Shown here piece by piece: positions 62,001 to 64,000 of a stretch of 64,000 bases of DNA. Position numbers and translations under genes: made by a program. Below the pieces are notes generated by a model that worked only from the letters and a program-made list of their open reading frames with translations, was not told the origin of the DNA and ran no database searches. The stretch's first letter is position 1. The number at the start of each line of letters is the position of its first letter. The stretch lies in contig CM068585.1 of assembly GCA_035048485.1 (NCBI GenBank), positions 13,621,501-13,685,500 on the forward strand. The letters are read 5' to 3'. Source of the DNA: Pteria penguin (lineage: Eukaryota > Mollusca > Bivalvia > Pterioida > Pteriidae).

Positions 62001-63744
62001 TGTTATCTCTTAGTCTTTAGTGTAGGACACACCTTTGCTTAAGCTGTTCTATCTTTGACTGTTGGTATTCTACAGTCCTCAGAACACCTTCCATTTCGTC
62101 CATGGACGTCCGCGTAGATGAGATGGACGGGTCATGTGCCTTAGAGTTTGTCAGAGATTTGGTTCTGGGTGTAAACGTCATTGTAGTCATTCGTTTCGGC
62201 TGAATAGTGGGATTGTATTCCTATGGAAAGAAATTCATTCCAATGAAAAGCTAATCTGAATAGATCTTGATATAAAATTCATTTCCATTGTATATATACT
62301 AGTTTACCCTAGTAAAATAATTGACAAAAGGAAAATTATTTGAGTATGCAGCAAAACCAGTTTTATTACTTTTGTAATATAATCAAGTCTCAATCAACTA
62401 CATGTATGTGCCATTTTCATAATGTGAGTTATCTGCGCTTGTTTGTGAAGGTAATCGCGGAGGTCAAAAAGTCATGCAATTACTGTATATTCAATTCACT
62501 TTTCATATGTGTTTGGTCAATTGACCGTGGTGAGATATGGTCAGTGAAGTAGTAGTCACCTTGATATACCTTACCGTAATAACCAGAAAGTGAGAGAGTT
62601 CTAATCAAGGGCAGATAAATCACCTCAATGAAATTTCATTTAGTGACCAGGGTATAATACGTTAAAATGTCAATATAGAGAGAAGAAGAAGAAGAAGAAG
62701 AAGAAGAAGAAGAAGAAGAAGAAGAAGAAGAAGAAGAAAAGAAAACAGAAAGGAAGAAATATGAGCTAAGGGAGAGATTAAGAACTTGAATAGTTTCCCT
62801 TCAACTGCACATACCACTCTGCTTTGGACTTTCATCAGGATGCGCTCTGACTTTTTAAGTGAGTTGTATTCATACAATGCAGTCCCTGAGGTGTAGCGAC
62901 CAATGCTGGTCTCCTTTGTCGCTTTCATTAACACGTCTCTTAACCAACTGTTGTGGACGGTCTCCACATTTCTTGAATTTCTCTGAGTATCTATAATACC
63001 CGACATCAGCGCATCTTGGTACTAGAGAATAAAAACCGACATGCCATCAATGTATGCTAAACACCAGCACATCCTGGTACTGAAAAATAATATCTTATAT
63101 ACCTTCAAGGTATACTAAACACAAGCACATCCTGGTACTGGAAAATAAAACCGACATGCCATCAATGTATGCTAAACACAAGCACATCCTGGTACTGGAA
63201 AATAAAAACCGACATGCCAGCAATGTATTCTAAACACCAGCACATCCTGGTACTGGAAAATAAAATCTTATATATACCTTCAAGGTATACTAAACACAAG
63301 CACATCCTGGTACTGAAAAATAAAAACCGATATACCATCAATCTATACTAAACACTAGCACATCGTGGTACTGGAAAATAAAATCTTATATACCTTCAAT
63401 GTATACTAAACATAAACACATCCTGGCACTGGAAAATAAAAACCGATATACTATCAACCTATACTAAAGTTAGCACACCTTGGTACTGGAAAAATAAAAA
63501 CCGACATACCATCAATCTATACTAAACACTAGCATGCCATGGTACTGGAAATAATCAAAGTGCTTAAAGTACAGACAGACGAGGATATTTACTAATATAG
63601 GTCTATCTAAGTTAAAAAAAAATCAATGTTTTAAACTTTTAAGGTAAAACATATTATATTATCTATAGTAGAATACCTGGATCTTTTAGTGATTTAATTG
63701 CTGACCACATTGTCAGACAGAATTGTAACTCAGACTCTAAAAGT
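59037..63744 (-). CDS. MIEAP/SPATA18-like protein, gene A (5' end outside window, 7 exons seen)
   Basis: Exons (minus): 63744-63677, 63014-62815, 62220-62033, 61665-61497, 60700-60599, 60388-60278, 59327-59037. They give 375 codons plus TGA with consistent phases. The first visible exon begins with an acceptor (TTTGCAG), so more lies beyond the window. Segments: helical start (LLESELQFCLTMW), a Ser/Thr linker, a short coiled coil (EYQQSKIEQLKQ), then YREEWHGAYQEMNKWF, IIYNLFRIV, FAYEFCGNAARKQ, and a C-terminal domain with VIWMMCVQDPPMAL and QCVWPCVLVTSKG, the MIEAP hallmark. It is in the same orientation as gene B with matching exon borders in the C-terminal half, so they are probably tandem paralogues; the N-terminal parts are not visibly related. 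The acceptor of the second exon could instead be 63021, but only 63014 fits the upstream phase. The donor of the sixth exon is repeated many times (see the 42-bp array). Confidence 0.82.
59516..60277. repeat. 42-bp minisatellite carrying repeated splice donors (gene A)
   Basis: About 18 units. In the gene sense each is the end of the 60388-60278 exon plus its donor: CCTCAACTCTGTAG|GGTAAGT followed by a TGTGTGACTC-like spacer and CATACCTC. Fourteen copies keep GTAAGT, one has GTAGGT, two have GTAATT and one has lost GT; the degraded ones lie farthest from the exon. The sense frame of the exon stays open through the whole array (periodic VSLCDSISIPQLCR, 14 residues) to a stop at about 59510. 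Confidence 0.93.
61140..61345. mobile_element. bivalve-type interspersed repeat in a gene A intron
   Basis: AGAAAGTTGAAAATGTTAAA followed by ACAGACGGACGACGGACGAA and TATAGTTCATTTGAGCCTTC resembles the end of a non-autonomous element common in bivalve genomes (from memory). Boundaries not defined. Confidence 0.4.
62681..62738. repeat. (GAA)n microsatellite in a gene A intron
   Basis: Nineteen GAA units on the plus strand (TTC in the transcript sense) about 75 bp downstream of the donor at 62814. Confidence 0.97.
63022..63550. repeat. 57-bp minisatellite carrying repeated splice acceptors (gene A)
   Basis: About nine units. In the gene sense each contains TTATTTTCCAGTACCAGGAT followed by GTGCT. 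The real junction reads ATTCTCTAGTACCAAGATGC. The unit thus copies the polypyrimidine tract, AG acceptor and first exon bases. Units alternate between two spacer types (ACCGACATGCCATCAATG and TCTTATATACCTTCAAGG). Confidence 0.88.
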
Positions 63745-64000
63745 CTGCAAACAACACATTATTGCGTAACTGGACAATAGACAGAAAGAACTAAACAATA
63801 CCTTGAAGTATTGAAATAAGTATACACTATCTAGGTGAATTATTATCATTATCATTATCTATGGATGACCCATTTTTAAAAAAAATAGCATTCACATCAC
63901 AGACAGTAATAAAATGCCCAGCGCCATCTGGCTAAGATTGTTCATTTTGACATTCATAACTATTCGGCCATTTTCGAAGTGTGTATTCTTACACAGAATT
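63551..64000. other. edge of window, 5' continuation of gene A
   Basis: Contains the first visible gene A exon (63744-63677). The remaining bases to 64000 show no further exon that I can support. Confidence 0.5.

Overview
The window looks like a bivalve-mollusc-type animal genome. I infer this from AT-rich sequence with spliced genes (GT..AG introns), a TRIM-NHL gene and two mitochondria-eating-protein (MIEAP/SPATA18-like) genes, families I believe to be expanded in bivalves, together with a Penelope-like retroelement remnant and tRNA-derived SINEs. The species cannot be named from sequence alone. Nothing bacterial or viral was seen.

Layout. (1) 0-5.2 kb: a TRIM2/3-type RING/B-box/filamin/NHL gene on the minus strand (main exon 5133-2962, last exon 1158-1006). 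(2) 5.2-46 kb: essentially gene-free. It is dominated by minisatellite arrays (units of 16, 20, 27-28, 39, 43, 45, 47, 54 and 83 bp), microsatellites, foldbacks, a TTAA-flanked MITE inside a minisatellite, several tRNA-SINEs, a decayed Penelope-like GIY-YIG fragment, and one isolated coding-like exon at 21813-21963. (3) 48.3-63.8 kb: two MIEAP-like genes in the same minus-strand orientation. One is complete (six coding exons, 53862-48330, 382 aa) and one is cut by the window edge (seven exons seen, 63744-59037, at least 375 aa). Their exon phases join without frame breaks, and both end in the same C-terminal domain.

Tandem repeats cover close to 30% of the window by my coordinates. The most unusual feature is in the MIEAP pair. 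Three introns hold minisatellites whose unit is a copy of the adjacent exon-intron junction, so splice donors (42-bp array at 59.5-60.3 kb; 32/64-bp array at 50.9-51.9 kb) or acceptors (57-bp array at 63.0-63.5 kb) are serially duplicated into the intron. In the 42-bp array the unit is a multiple of three, has no stop in the sense frame, and carries 14 intact GTAAGT donors. Use of alternative donors would therefore add 14-residue blocks in frame.

All exon boundaries were read by eye from splice consensus and frame continuity. Nothing was checked against transcripts or databases.
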